A stretch of 64,000 nt of DNA, taken from NCBI GenBank assembly GCA_029204225.1, contig CM055096.1, positions 6,324,316-6,388,315 on the forward strand, given 5' to 3'. Position numbers and translations under genes: made by a program. This document shows positions 10,001 through 22,108 of this stretch, in pieces. How positions within the stretch are numbered: the first letter of the stretch is position 1; the number at the start of each line of letters is the position of its first letter. Source of the stretch: Diphasiastrum complanatum. Its lineage: Eukaryota; Streptophyta; Lycopodiopsida; Lycopodiales; Lycopodiaceae. The notes beneath the pieces are model-generated. The model was given only the letters and a program-made list of their open reading frames with translations. It was not told the origin of the DNA and did no database searches.

Positions 10001-13000
10001 CTCGGTGGGCCTTGAGGGCGAGCCAAGTACAAAGGCTAGGTAGAGAAATGGGCAAAATGGGCTTTCCTCTCCTACTTGTTCCATGGCATTATGAGCCGGG
10101 GTGACTTTTTCTACTTTTTGCATTTCGTGCCTCATGCTTCGAATCTCCTTCAAATCACTGAGACTCCCCATAAATCATTCATGGTAAAAAAACATCACCA
10201 CCACCACCCTTGCCTACCAAAGTGAAGTGACCCCTTCCTTGCCTACCTTTGTATCCCTAGACATCACTAGCATGAACATATACACGTCAGTTTGAAAGGC
10301 AGGGGCGAATGTCAAAATGCAGCTTATGGCCATGTTCCACTAAAATGTAAAAGACTATGGCAAATCTGGGAATTTAAATGGTTTTTAAATTGTGGAATGT
10401 CCTGGCCCTCGGAACTTTCTGGGATTTAAGAACAATGGCTCAAGGTCCCAGGTTCTTAAAGCACCAGAAAGTCCTGGGCCCAGGAATCACCACTGTACAT
10501 ATCTGTATCTAGATTCTATACACACACACATCTACGGTCCAGAACGTGAATGCGAAACGTTGTCCAGAACACCCTTTTTATTGTTAGTAGTGGTAAAGAT
10601 GCTTAGAAACATCATAATTAAAGATCCTGTAGTCAAGAGGCTGGGAGAACTTCCAAGAAATTGCCAATTAGGGTTATCAACTCCCAAGAGGGTTTGTCTC
10701 GGTAAGTCTAGTACAATAGTCTTTTATCCTCAGTCTTTTCTCTAGCATCCCGAAATCAATGAGAAACTACTAGTATGGAAATGATTATTTATGTCAGTGT
10801 TACATATTTTTAGAAGAATAAATGTAAAACATTATTCTTATTGTAGTTTAGCTCATTCTTTGGACAATTTCCCTAAACAAATTTCAAGGAGAAGTAAATA
10901 ATTTAAGGAAAAAAAAATGAACATACTCTTTATGTTTCGAAATACTTATACCCTAAATTTTGAGATGTGTTTTGAAACAAGATTAGGTTTCTCAAAATGT
11001 GCCAATTTTTTTTTTGGTTCACTACTGTGTTTTTTTAACAATTTTAATGGTTTTTGGATAAATTTTCTAGTTAATTTTCCACTCTACATCTACTTGAAGG
11101 GATGGTCGACTCCTCCTGTGTCTCATCATCGGGGTCCACCAATAAATCTTGCCCCCACCTGAACTATAGCCATCCTCGTGCCCAAAATTCTCTCTACCTC
11201 TCGAGAGCTCATCATCTCCCTCCACTCTATCCCAATGTCCAGTCGCTCTCCTCTGGTGCTGCATATCATAGCTTGTGTCTTTGCCTTTGCCTGCCTATGC
11301 AAGTCACGATAGATCTCATTCTCAAGCCTCTCCTCCTCAGTGCTGCCCGAGGATTAATAACAGTGTACGTATGGATGATGTGTTCAGTTCAAATTGTGTG
11401 GATGGGCATCTACGGTTTGATTAGCTCTTTTTGCCCAGTCTAGGATCAGTTAGTGCAATCTGATTAGCAGACTAAGCTCAGAATCTAGATACAACAGGTA
11501 TATGTGGAGATTATTGCTGAGGAGAGTTGTTTGACCTACATCCATGTTGATTTGGGAAGCAATCTTATGTCCCTCACTGAACTTTTGTAACACCCGTGTG
11601 ATGAAAGTCTTGGTGCAGCATTATTTTGAGAGGCATTAAACAAAGGCCTACTGGGTCGGAACGTTTTTTTGTTAAAAACAAAAAAAAACCAAGTATCAAA
11701 GTGCCACCTGCTGGCCATGATCTTCCTTCTTGCGATCATCAGGACCAGCTCGATCTCTTTTGGTTTCCTTGGACCACAATGGACCACCACCACCATATCG
11801 GTTACTGTCACGTCCTCCATCTCTGTTCGTCTCTGATATCTTCTCTGACTGCTGCTCACGTTGATCCTAGAATTGGTATCTGCCACGTTATATAAATCCG
11901 AGCTAGAATTGCTGTCTGAGCCACGCTATATATCTTGATTGTATTCCTTAATGTCCATTGCTTTGTTAAAAAGCACGTCATCTATATCCGAGCTAGAATC
12001 GCTCTCTGAGCCATGCTATATATCTTGATTGTGTTCCTTAATCTCCATTGCTTTGTTAAAAACCACGTTATCTATATCCGAGCTAGAATTGCTTTCTGAG
12101 CCATGCTATATATTTTGATTGCATTCCTTAATTTCCAGTGCTTTGTTAAAAACTACGTATTTTTTCAAAAAAAAATTTGGCCAAGTTCCAGAACGGAACG
12201 CGTTCCGTTTTGGAATGGGCAACTAAGTATCCATGATATCTTGCAAATGTGTTTTTGGCCACTGTGCAGAGTCTTTCAAGTCATATTATATTCTTTCAAT
12301 GTTCTGCTTAGCTGTCTTTGAATTCTGAAGTAAAGTTTGAAGAAAATATAAATGTATGTTGAGAACCATAGAACATCTTTCCGTACCGTTTGGTGTGAAA
12401 CTTATCATAAGGACAATGTGAATAAGACATTAACTTCACCTATATTTTTTCCTACATTCATGGTCTTACAAATGTTGCATAATATCCTATGTCCATTCCT
12501 GCATTTCTTAACCCAAACCTAACCTTCACGGAGTTCCATAGCTACTGGTGACATAAGCTTGTGAGAATGGGCTTCTATGAGTTTCCAGAGGCTTCCATTC
12601 ACATGCTTCTACAGGCTTCTATAAGCTTGTAGGGATTTTTGGGGGTCCTATGGAGATTTCCCATTCCCCAGCAGCGTATTTGAGGCATTTCTAAAAGAAA
12701 TAAAAAATGTATCAAACTCATTTTTAGAGCATCTAAATATATGTATGGAACAACATTTCATGCTCAAGCTATTGAACTATGCTCAGAACAGTTCAGTTTT
12801 GATGGTCATTCAAACCTGGTTACTGCAGCCCTTTCACGCTAAAAGTTTGAGTTAGCACTCATTTGATTTGCCTTATGTTGTTGAAAGTAAATGATTGTAG
12901 TACATAATTTGTTTGAGATCTGAAAGGGCACATATTCGCCTCTATTGGTCAAGACCTGGCATAGAGTTTTTGTTACAAACAGTCAACTATATGTTGTCTC

Positions 13001-13543
13001 TTAGCTCTGTGTTATGAAGTTTTCTTCTAATAAATTGGGTTATGTATGGTGCAGAGATTTCATAGAAAACCGTTTATCAACATTCAAAGCTGAAAATCCA
13101 CAATTGGAGGTGGTAGAACAGCTTTTGCGTGGTCGGGATCCTTATTTGAAAGGATGCTATGGTGTGTGAAATTTGAAAGTCACAAGCTGATTAGAAATGA
13201 ATTTTAATCCTATGCTGGGATGGAGGGAGATTAAAATCAAGTAGCTCCTTTTCTAGCTTTACAGATATATTTGATTTCTAAAACTGCTGACCCTGATATG
13301 CACATCCATTAGTTCACTTCTTGATTACCTTCACTCAATTGATATGGGCTGGCAATGTTGTCACGTGCAGCAAACAAAAATGAACGAGTAGTAGGTGTGA
13401 GGAACCTGACGAGTACCGATATTTTAGTACAAGCAACAAGACTTAGGAATTCGACGGGTCGGAAAGTTGTCAAGCTCAAAAGTAGGCACACGACAGGTCG
13501 ACCCAGCATTCAAGGGACTTGGACAGCAGACATGAAGTTATGA
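6934..13543 (+). CDS. MRPL43: Mitochondrial large-subunit ribosomal protein mL43 (three exons)
   Basis: Exons 6934-7013, 13055-13161 and 13371-13543 join to a 119-residue protein, the usual length of plant mL43 (L51/S25/CI-B8 domain family). The N-terminus MAVRGVWQLKKLIVSYCDF is followed by GGSRGIRDFIENRLSTF, then NPQLEVVEQLLRGRDPYLKG, then NKNERVVGVRNLT, QATRLRNSTGRKVVKLKSRH and the C-terminus GTWTADMKL. mL43 is nuclear-encoded and works in the mitochondrial large ribosomal subunit; the fold is thioredoxin-like. Splice sites are GT-AG: CAG/gtttga, gtgcag/AGAT, TATG/gtgtgt and cgtgcag/CAAA, with phases 2 and 1. All frames are intact, so the gene looks functional. Intron 1 is 6041 bp and full of repeats; intron 2 is 209 bp. 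The start is the ATG directly after a (GA)n leader. Confidence 0.95.
7728..8573. repeat. 0.84-kb direct repeat, copy 1
   Basis: Near-identical to 10344-11170 in the same orientation, starting at aaaatgtaaaagactatggc and ending at ccccacctgaactata. Differences are scattered substitutions and small indels; copy 2 lacks about 20 bp. It lies in mL43 intron 1 and has no coding sequence. Confidence 0.9.
9197..9209 (-). promoter_or_regulatory. Retrotransposon primer-binding site (minus strand)
   Basis: ggctctgatacca is the reverse complement of the tRNA-iMet primer site tggtatcagagcc. It directly abuts the LTR that begins at 9210. Confidence 0.85.
9210..9550 (-). mobile_element. Copia-type LTR, minus strand
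   Basis: A 341-bp segment bounded by TG and CA. On the minus strand it starts tgttagaataagtaag and ends gatcctggaca, followed by the PBS. About 0.4 kb of leader/gag-region sequence may remain on its left (about 8760-9196), but no domain is recognisable. This is the 5' LTR of a truncated element inserted between the two duplicated blocks of mL43 intron 1. Confidence 0.75.
10190..10335. repeat. Duplicated mL43 upstream segment, copy 2
   Basis: Resembles 5928-6015 joined directly to 6641-6692, that is, the upstream region without the 625-bp insertion. It ends abruptly at 10335 and is followed within 10 bp by copy 2 of the 0.84-kb repeat. Exon 1 and the sequence between are missing from this copy. 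Confidence 0.75.
10344..11170. repeat. 0.84-kb direct repeat, copy 2
   Basis: Second copy of the repeat at 7728-8573, same orientation, inside mL43 intron 1. Similarity stops at ctgaactata, where the flanks become unrelated. Confidence 0.9.
11885..12160. repeat. 90-bp tandem array, 3 units
   Basis: The motif tccgagctagaat recurs at 11897, 11987 and 12077, a period of exactly 90. Each unit also has ctgagccatgctatatat and cattgctttgttaaaaa. Located in mL43 intron 1. Confidence 0.92.
12192..12209. repeat. 18-bp perfect palindrome
   Basis: aacggaacgcgttccgtt is self-complementary. Similar gttccg-containing sequence occurs at about 11655 and 56018-56092. Confidence 0.85.
13055..13161 (+). CDS. 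MRPL43: mL43 exon 2
   Basis: Completes Arg27 and encodes DFIENRLSTF through DPYLKGCY plus one base of the next codon. Acceptor gtgcag, donor gtgtgt. Confidence 0.93.
13371..13543 (+). CDS. MRPL43: mL43 exon 3
   Basis: Encodes the C-terminal half, NKNERVVGVRNLT to TADMKL, ending with TGA at 13541-13543. The acceptor is cacgtgcag. Confidence 0.95.
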
Positions 13544-14767
13544 CTTCCAGCATTGCTAATTTTGAGTTTGAGTAAGAAAGTTGAAGGAAATCTGAAAATG
13601 GTCCAATCTCAAAGCTTCCTAACTGTGCCAACCGGCATGGAGGAAATCAGACATTAGAACGGAAGTCATGAGACTGGTCATATTGTACTCCATAGATTGA
13701 TCGATTATCATCTCTCGTGTTTGGAATGAATAATAGAAAACGTCAATGTACTCCAAACAAATGCTGGAAAAGTGATCTTTTTATTTTGTCATGGTTGTGT
13801 TCCCACTAAAGTTGATTCGTAGTTACAAGTCGATTTGAATTGATTAGACCGTTTTTTGATAATCCTCCTACTGCAGAATGATTTGAAAAAGCCTGTATTT
13901 TCTTCAATTGAAATTTCAAATGAGCATGCAATATTCAATCTTTTTTTTGGAAAAACAGGTTCCTCCTAAGTTCAATTAATTCATTACTATGAGTTGATCC
14001 CGAACTGGCTGACCTTTATTTATGTAATCACTTGTCTTGGATGACTATCTTGCATCAAAAAGAGTAGGAAAAATATCACAGAGGTAGAATATCTTACAAA
14101 GCATTATAGATCTAATTCAAAATCTAGACAATAAAATTAGGAGGATAGAGACTAAAGATCATTGGAGTGGGGATCATTGGAGTGGGAATCATGAGGGTTG
14201 ATCAAAATCATCCCTATAAAGTCTCGTCACTTTGGCCTCTTACAATGTTGAGCACAAGAGATAACAAGTAGAATATTTCAGCTTCTAGCTAAGTGATTAA
14301 AGATTCTCATTATGATTCAATACTAGTCATTCTATTATCACAATATTCTCAAAACATATACATGTATTGAATTAGATCTAGTTGGGGCTTTATCTTTATG
14401 ATCTTACAAAACTTGGCTTTCTCAAATTTCCTCCTATTGTATGCAATTTTTGTATAAAGATATCACTTCAATAACTAACTTCGTGTTATCATGATCCATA
14501 AAATTAAGCCCTTGAACACCTTTATGGATATCATCTTATAGTTATTATATTGCTTCATCATCTATTATGAGTACAACTCATAGCCCTCACTAGATTGGAT
14601 CTTAAAATATGTTTTTGAAGTTATCTCACAAGATCATGAAGCATTGAAGTGCTCTTTTATATTCTCATGTGAGTAATCCATTTATTTTCAAATGGTTTAT
14701 TAAACATTGTAGTTTAAGGTGGCAATGTGTTAAAGTTCAATTATTCTTTCAAACAAGAGTGTGTGTG

Positions 14768-14778
<11 letters not shown>

Positions 14779-14839
<61 letters not shown>
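14779..14839. repeat. (CT)n microsatellite
   Basis: About 30 CT units, preceded by short GT and CTGT runs. Confidence 0.95.
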
Positions 14840-14843
<4 letters not shown>

Positions 14844-16892
14844 AGGATTTTCTTCTCATTTTTGTCAGTTTTGTGAATTTTGAGTTCCTAATTCCGTTCT
14901 TGGATTTCCTATCACTTAAATGTGCTTATTTTTCCAACAAATAGTATCATGAAACCAACTTTGTAAAGAGGTAAAATTTGTTTCAAATTATGCTTATCGG
15001 GTAGTCCGGATTGACAATTATCGGTCAATGCAACTGAGAGTTCATGGAAAAATTATAATGGGCAACATGACACCCTGAGAAATCATACTTTTACCTTGAT
15101 GAGGTACATTCTCTCATATGTTGTATTGGTTGATAGTGTTACAAACACACTATGTTTCATTGGTGTTTAATAATTTTGTTTGGGAACAAGGGACTTACAA
15201 CTAACAAAGTGGAGATATTCTACTTCTCTCATTGCTAGTGGAGACATTGTATCTACGACTTGCAACTACCAGGTATTCAACTACTCAACAAGTGCACAAT
15301 TCAACTCCTAGAATATATCGACTTTAGACAAGGGTCTGATATAAAAATGACTACTTTCATCACAACAAAACCCCCACTTGTCAAATCAAACTACCTTCAA
15401 AAATTACTTTGTTCCTTGTATTCGTTATGATTGAAAGGATCTTAGTCTTTTGAAGGTATTGCACTTGTTAGGACACTTTAATTTGTGATGTGCCTTTTGA
15501 TTCTCTCTCTACATGATACATGATAATGACTATATGAGCTATGAGGACATCTAGCCCCCAAGGATGGTGAATTGCAACAACACTACTTAGAGTGTAAGGA
15601 GAAAAGACAAGTGTGTGAATGAAAAATAAAGCTTGCTATAATCAATTTGGCTTAACTATGGAAGAGATCACGAGTTATCAATCACTCTAGGTTTTATATA
15701 ATAAAATGAGTGCAAAAGGATCCTAATCAATCATAAAGTGATGGAATTTGCTGAATGCATGTACTTGAAATCAAGTCTAGATCACACTTCTAGCTTATCT
15801 TTGCAATTGCTCGACATTGGCACATAGATTTTGATCAAAAATCAAGTTTGAAGGTGCAACAACCTTTCAAGACCTGTAAACAATTAAGCTTCAAAACAAG
15901 CTATTACACATCAAAGATTGACAATACTATGAAGCTACAACTCACCACAAGCAATCAATGTATTGGAAAACTCAAATTCTTGATTTCTACATCAAATTTC
16001 ATCAAGATTTACACATAGCTACCTTGGATCTTAGGTTTAGGATTTTTTCCCAAACATGTTAGACCTAAACCTAACATCAATAACCTAATGTGGCCAACCA
16101 GCCCCAACTTTGACCTTCATGTGGGAGAGATCCCTTTACTAGGCAAAATCTGCTAATTTTAGCCCTATACTCTCTCCAATGAGTGATGACTCAAGACTTC
16201 AAATGAGGAATATACATAAAATCAATGTGTCAAAAGCCGCCTCATCATGGTAAAAGACAAAAGTACATCAAACTAGTCAAGCTAGAACTGTGAAATTTCA
16301 ATACTATATGTGCCTTCTACAATATGTAATCAAATTCTAGCTACTTGGATCAAGTACTCATTGACAATAAAGTACTACGATATTACCTAAAAGTCAAGGG
16401 CAACATTTTTTCATATTCTAATTGTCACGACATTATCTATGGTGTGAATTTCGGAAGGGCAACAATTTCCATATTCTGATTGTCATGACTTCGTGTTTGA
16501 TGTTGATTTTGGCTTTCTCCAAAAACATGACAAAGTTCATATATTGATATTGTTTTGAGAAGAAGCATTATCCATGGGGAAGCTTAGATTTATTTGAATG
16601 CAAAATACTCCACCAAGGCGTTTTATCTAGAGAAAAATTGAACAAAATATTCACAAAGATGATCTTTGTCTATTCTATTACCTTACTATGGAGGCATCTA
16701 ATATGACTCTTTATCTATTGTTTTTTAACATGTCTTAAGCTACATTGACAATATTGTACCTCAGAAGCTTAATCGAGAAAAAATTAGCCTTTTCTTTAAT
16801 ATAAGATTCTAGTGCAAGTGGATGAATTTTAGAGTCACATTGTTGTTTGGCCTTGATGCTAGATTAGGAACTTTGCAATATTTTGTGCACCA

Positions 16893-17088
<196 letters not shown>

Positions 17089-18223
17089 AAACACCAATAT
17101 AATTGTAAGTGATATGTTTTCCTCTTTTTATTACTCAAACTAGCGCCTAATTTTCAAAAATATAACATGTTTTAAATTATAGGTCCTCTCTACTAGTTCT
17201 GAAAGTTCCTCTCAAATATTAACGTGATGGGTGGAGCGACTAGAGTGACTGAACACTCGAAAATTAGTAGCTTCTTTTGAAGAACTAAAGATAGAAAGAG
17301 ATGGAAACCTCTACTTCATTAGATATTAGGGAGGGTGCCGCACCAACACACTAAAATTGTGATGTCCCTTCTCTAGTAACAATTGTACTTTTTAGTTGTA
17401 TTAGCTCTTCGCACAACTTCCTTTTAAGTGAGGGTTATTGTATTTTCTCTTTAGCTATTGCTTCTATTTAGAGCCCTCATATTTGTTTTCATTCTGGCCC
17501 ACTCCATCCTTTATCTAATTCAGTCCTGCTTTGACAAGTTGTTTGCAATCTAGGCATTATAGTGTGCAGTGTAGGCTTCTAATATGTATTTATGTAGAAA
17601 GGACATTGCTATGAAAAGATTCCAAAGAAATTCAAATACTTTCACAATCTAAAATGAATGTCTTTTGTTATTTTCAAAAGCCAAAGATATAACAAGAATC
17701 TCAATTGAATTTTGTCAAGAGCATTAGACATTTCAAAGCATGCTTTTATAAAAATTATCTAAAATATGTTCAAATTTTGTTTTTTGATTTTTTTTAATTA
17801 GTTCTGTTATATTGATGTTATTTTGTAATTTTTAATTTATTAATTTTTTGGTTTTTTGATTTTTAAGTTTTAGAATTTAAATTTTTTGGATTTTTTAAAA
17901 TTAAAATTCTTAAGTTTTTAAATTTGATGTTGGAAAATTTTTAGTTTTCATTTTAAGTTAAAATTGATTTTTTAAGTTTTGAGTTTTTGAAATTTAAAAC
18001 CTTAAACCAATTTCGAATTTTTTTAATTTTTGATTTTGAGTTTATTTTTTTGATTTTTATTTGTAAATTTTTTTATCTACTTAGTTTTTAGAATTGGTAT
18101 TTTATTTTTTCGCATAATCCTAACCCTTCCGTTGTGCCATACGACTAGCATAGCTTCCTTATTCGAGAACTAACAAACTCCATCAAACCCAACAACCGTG
18201 AGCGAATCGTAGCAGGCCTCCTG

Positions 18224-18709
18224 TTGTGTAACTTTGCCTGTGCACTTCTCGAGGCGAAAGTGCGCGGTTTCCAACGCTCATCGCTCCTGTCTACCCTTGT
18301 GCCACATACTAACCTTTATCCACCATCTCAAGCATCTACCTCCTCCCAACCTGCAGTTATTAACACAACGGCCAGCAAACGAATGCTTGGCGCTACCTCT
18401 ACATCCACATCTCCACCTGTTACCCGAAGATGTGTCTCCACTGCCGCACTAACCACTCCATCAACCACCGCTACTTCTTCTTCCTTGCAACCCCCCACTC
18501 TGATTTTTGTTGTCGCTACCTCTCTTCCTGTTCCATCCACATCTGTTTCTGTCTCCATCCATGTTCCTTCTATTGATACCACTCCTACTTCTCTTCCAGT
18601 GTCCACTATTCCATCCATCACCATCGCATCCTCCATCACTCCTGCCACCACCATTGCTCCTCTCACATTCAATCCTTCTGATTCACAACTGTCCCCGACA
18701 CTCTGGTAG
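18224..18709 (+). other. Ser/Thr/Pro-rich ORF, doubtful
   Basis: A 161-codon frame rich in Ser, Thr and Pro (SQASTSSQPAVINTTASKR; SVSIHVPSIDTTPTSLPVS) with no domain, signal peptide or recognised homologue. C-rich composition stands out from the T-rich DNA on its left. It may be a retroelement gag linker relic, since gag-like sequence follows within 1 kb, or chance. Confidence 0.2.
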
Positions 18710-19187
18710 CATCTATGCATAGTTAGGTACCTATCCAGTGATCTAACCCTTGTTGACAGGCGGGAGGGCTATACTACGCAAGATCTTCGACCCTACACTT
18801 TTAGCTTGTGGTGCCATCCGCAAGAGTTCCCCAAAGGATATGTCCATGCGACTAGCTAGTAAATTAGTAGATTCCACCACTAAAACTACTATTGGCCAAA
18901 ATAATGTACAGTCAGAATAATAAGTGAGAGGCACTAGCATCCTGCGTGTATAACCCCAGCCCAATGAGCACACTGTTAAATAGTTTAAGTTGTTTTCTAG
19001 TGACTTGGGCCTTAGGTACAAATAAATTAAAACCACTAGATCTTTTGTGTTTCTTTGAAAGGGCTAGGATTGCAATCCTTGCCATTTCAAGTAGCCAATA
19101 GGATAAATGGGGCAAGGGCCTCCCCAAGAATAAAAGAGCACCATTTGTACTCATTTGACATTCTCAATCTAAGGAGAAAACTTTGTT

Positions 19188-19291
<104 letters not shown>

Positions 19292-19479
19292 TTTTGCTAT
19301 GCAGGTGAAGGCAGAGTTGACGCTCCCAGCGTTTTGACCCTATACTACGAAGATGACACAACAGTGGCACCGTTGCCGGGGAGCGCCACATTCTTGTCTC
19401 GTTGCACAGCTTCTTCAAGAGTCAACAACGAGCGATGATCTAGCAAGAATGGAACCCTTTGCAAGGCAACTAACTGTAC

Positions 19480-20360
19480 AAAGTCAAGCAGATTGAGTGC
19501 AGCGGAAGACCAAGAACCTTGCACTTCAAGTTCAGGTTGTCCTCAAGCTTATGCTCCCATGGTCAATTTTCTTAAGAAGGACAAATGTATATACTACTTT
19601 GGAAATCATCCAAGTGCAAGATGTCCCATCAAGAACCCTCAATATGGACCAAAGGTGGAGCAGAAGGCCTGATAGCTAGATTTAGCGGTTCAAAGGTCAC
19701 AAGCAGAATCAAGCCAACAAGGAGCTCTCTAGAAGGATGGATGTGTGATTGATCCATCTAAATCACAAGTTTCTTCAACAGACAATGGCAAGGTGGAAGT
19801 TTTGGTTATATCCTCTTGCATGTCACCGAACTCAATGGAGGACCACAATAGCCTCCCAATCTATTTTGTAGAAAGTCCCAAGGGGCATTTGTTACCGATG
19901 TATGCCTATCAACTTAGAGGTGATGACATACTGCACTCAGTTAGGTGTTATGGATGAGGAGGAAAACATCGTCGTGCTGAATGTCCACATCGAGGGGATC
20001 CATCAACATTTGATCCCTCGTGTTCACAATGCGAATTTAACCATCCATGCTGAGATTATTCATTGCCAATCCACAATTAGCAAGGAGGCATTTGGCCTAT
20101 GTAGATTGACATGCACCTGTGGTGACCCTTCCACCTCAATTGCACTATAAAAAAAAAATCTTAGTGCCACCGGATTATGAAACGAGTGACGAAGAAGACA
20201 ATCTGGCAAAAGTCCCAAAGTACGCAAAGATACCCTCGGACAAACAAGTAAAACCATCACATAAGACAAAGATGGTAGAATCCATCAAGCCAATGATAGT
20301 TGAGGAAGTCAAGAAATTGACAATCGAGGAAATTTGGCAGGTTTTATCAGGACTCTAGGC
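19480..20360 (+). pseudogene. Retrotransposon gag relic with degenerate zinc knuckles
   Basis: Frames with several stops encode two zinc-knuckle-like boxes. The first, at about 19585-19626, reads CIYYFGNHPSARCP. The second, at about 19946-19990, reads CYG-stop-GGKHRRAECP. In both, the second Cys of the CCHC set is lost, to Tyr and to TGA. Acidic and Lys-rich sequence follows at about 20160-20355. In an active element this would be the nucleic-acid-binding nucleocapsid part of gag. No LTR or pol is linked to it. Confidence 0.5.
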
Positions 20361-20731
20361 GTACTCAATGCCTAGATTTTTTAGTGATGAATTAGAAAGG
20401 GGACAACATGGCAACTTTAAGGCAGTTTAGCATGAGATCCAAGGAAAAGTGCAATCATGCAGCCTTCAACTGGGAAGTGCAATGATCAGCGGAAGACTAA
20501 AGTTGATGATTGCCCCTCAACGAACAATATTCTACCAAAGTCTCATTGTTCCACAATGCAATAGCCCAAACCAACGCCAAACTTGGGTATATCCATTCTC
20601 AAAAGGCCAAATCCAGGGAATCCAAGCCCGAATAGGTCTCCAGTCCAGCAAGCACCAATGCTCACAATGAAAAAACCTTGTCCTCAATTTGTAAGATTGA
20701 CTACGGAGGAAAGTCATCAAGTTCAAGCATA

Positions 20732-21201
20732 CACTACAACACCCGACGCAATTTGTGACGTGAATCGCGAGCTTAATTTTTTTTTTTAATTCGTTGCGGA
20801 CGTCATAAAAACACGTCGCTATAAGGTCGTCGAAATCCGACGTCCTTAAAACACATTGCAATCCGACAAACACAACCTGCCAGAATCCGAAAACAAAAAT
20901 CCCGATCGATGAAAGGCAATCCGACATGGGCGTCGCAATGCGACGTCCAAAGATGTTGCTTCTGATCCGGCGTGGACGTCGCGTTGCGACGTCCAAAAAC
21001 CCTGTTGGATTCCGACGTCTGTAAATACAGAATGATGCATAAAATTGTCCGACAGATGTCCAACGCCCATCCGACGTCTACTTGGATGTTGGATTCCGAC
21101 GTCCCAAAAACATGTCGGAATCCAATATCTATTAACTAGAATGATAAAAAAAAAAAGGTCCGACGTCTATCCGACGCGTTTGGATGTCGAATTCCGACGT
21201 C
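20732..21201 (+). mobile_element. CACTA-type transposon end with GACGTC subterminal repeats
   Basis: Starts cactacaacacccgacg, the terminus typical of CACTA (En/Spm) elements. Ten copies of GACGTC follow between 20799 and 21201 (starts 20799, 20839, 20942, 20975, 20988, 21014, 21073, 21098, 21162, 21196), several as attccgacgtcc. Dense short subterminal repeats next to the terminus are the known transposase-binding layout of this superfamily. The other end and any transposase were not found, so the element is truncated or its partner end lies in the uncharacterised DNA downstream. Confidence 0.6.
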
Positions 21202-22108
21202 CAAATTAGGTAAAAAAAAATTTTCGTAAAAAATAGCGCACGCATTTTTATCGGGCTATTCTTGGAGTTGAGTTCTTGGAGAAGCGATGTTCATGAATTG
21301 TTTTTGAAACAATATTTTTGAGTTGCATTCAGCATTTGGATCAAACAACAAACTAAGCATGAGGTACTTTTCATTCTTAAATTACTTTTCATTTTATTAT
21401 TGCATTACTTCATGTCCATTATGAATGACAATACTTTATTGCATTGCTTTATGCACATCAGAAATTTCATTTAGATTTCTATATATGATATTGATTGTTG
21501 TTTTGAAATTCGACATTGCACATGGTTTTAGATTCTTAGTTGGTTATTACGTCAATCCACATCTCAAAATTCGACATTGCAATTTTTGAAGTGATTTCTC
21601 TCTTACAGTGGGACAGAATGATAGCCGCGAGCTGTGTCTCGAGTCTTGCTGCCTCAAGGTGAGGGAAATTTGGGAGGGAAAAGAAAGGGGGGGGGGGGGG
21701 GGTCGTGGCATTGCAAGTAAAGTTTTTCTTAGAAAACTTAGTGTTGTGCATGTAAACTGAAGTCAGGGTGGGTGCAGGGAGAGTGCATAACGTTTGATCA
21801 CAAAGGGTTGTTTATAAAAACTTGTGATAATTTTCCCGTGAGTATTTTAAAAGCCATATTGTTTTGGGATAATGCAATACTGTAATGGCTTGTGAATGGT
21901 GTTAATTGGTTTTTAAAGACATTATTGTGGTTATATTTTAATTCGTTGCTTAATGTCGGAATTGCAAACATTCATTGGTATAATTCAATAAGTACATTGA
22001 TCTATTAAAAAAGACTCAGTGTTTTAGACATTGTCTTATTAACGATTATTATACCTGTAATGAATTTAAAATTGAACGAAATTTTTTTAATTTTTTAGTT
22101 ACACTGCA
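21202..22108. other. AT-rich sequence between CACTA end and Gypsy gag
   Basis: No gene recognised. It holds a G homopolymer run at about 21688-21702. It may be the interior of the CACTA element or the leader of the downstream Gypsy relic. Confidence 0.5.

Larger units (their letters stand above)
7014..13054 (+). other. mL43 intron 1 (6.0 kb, repeat-filled)
   Basis: Bounded by a GT donor and the gtgcag acceptor. It contains the paired 0.84-kb repeats, a Copia LTR, a copy of upstream DNA and a 90-bp tandem array. No other exon was recognised in it. Confidence 0.9.

Noticed and set aside
14000-16800. Possible hidden gene in the long AT-rich stretch downstream of mL43
   Set aside because: No exon-like blocks, splice-linked frames or family motifs were found on either strand.
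18328-18720. Minus-strand Val/Glu/Gly-rich ORF opposite the Ser/Thr-rich ORF
   Set aside because: It is the complement of a low-complexity stretch; nothing supports it over the plus strand.
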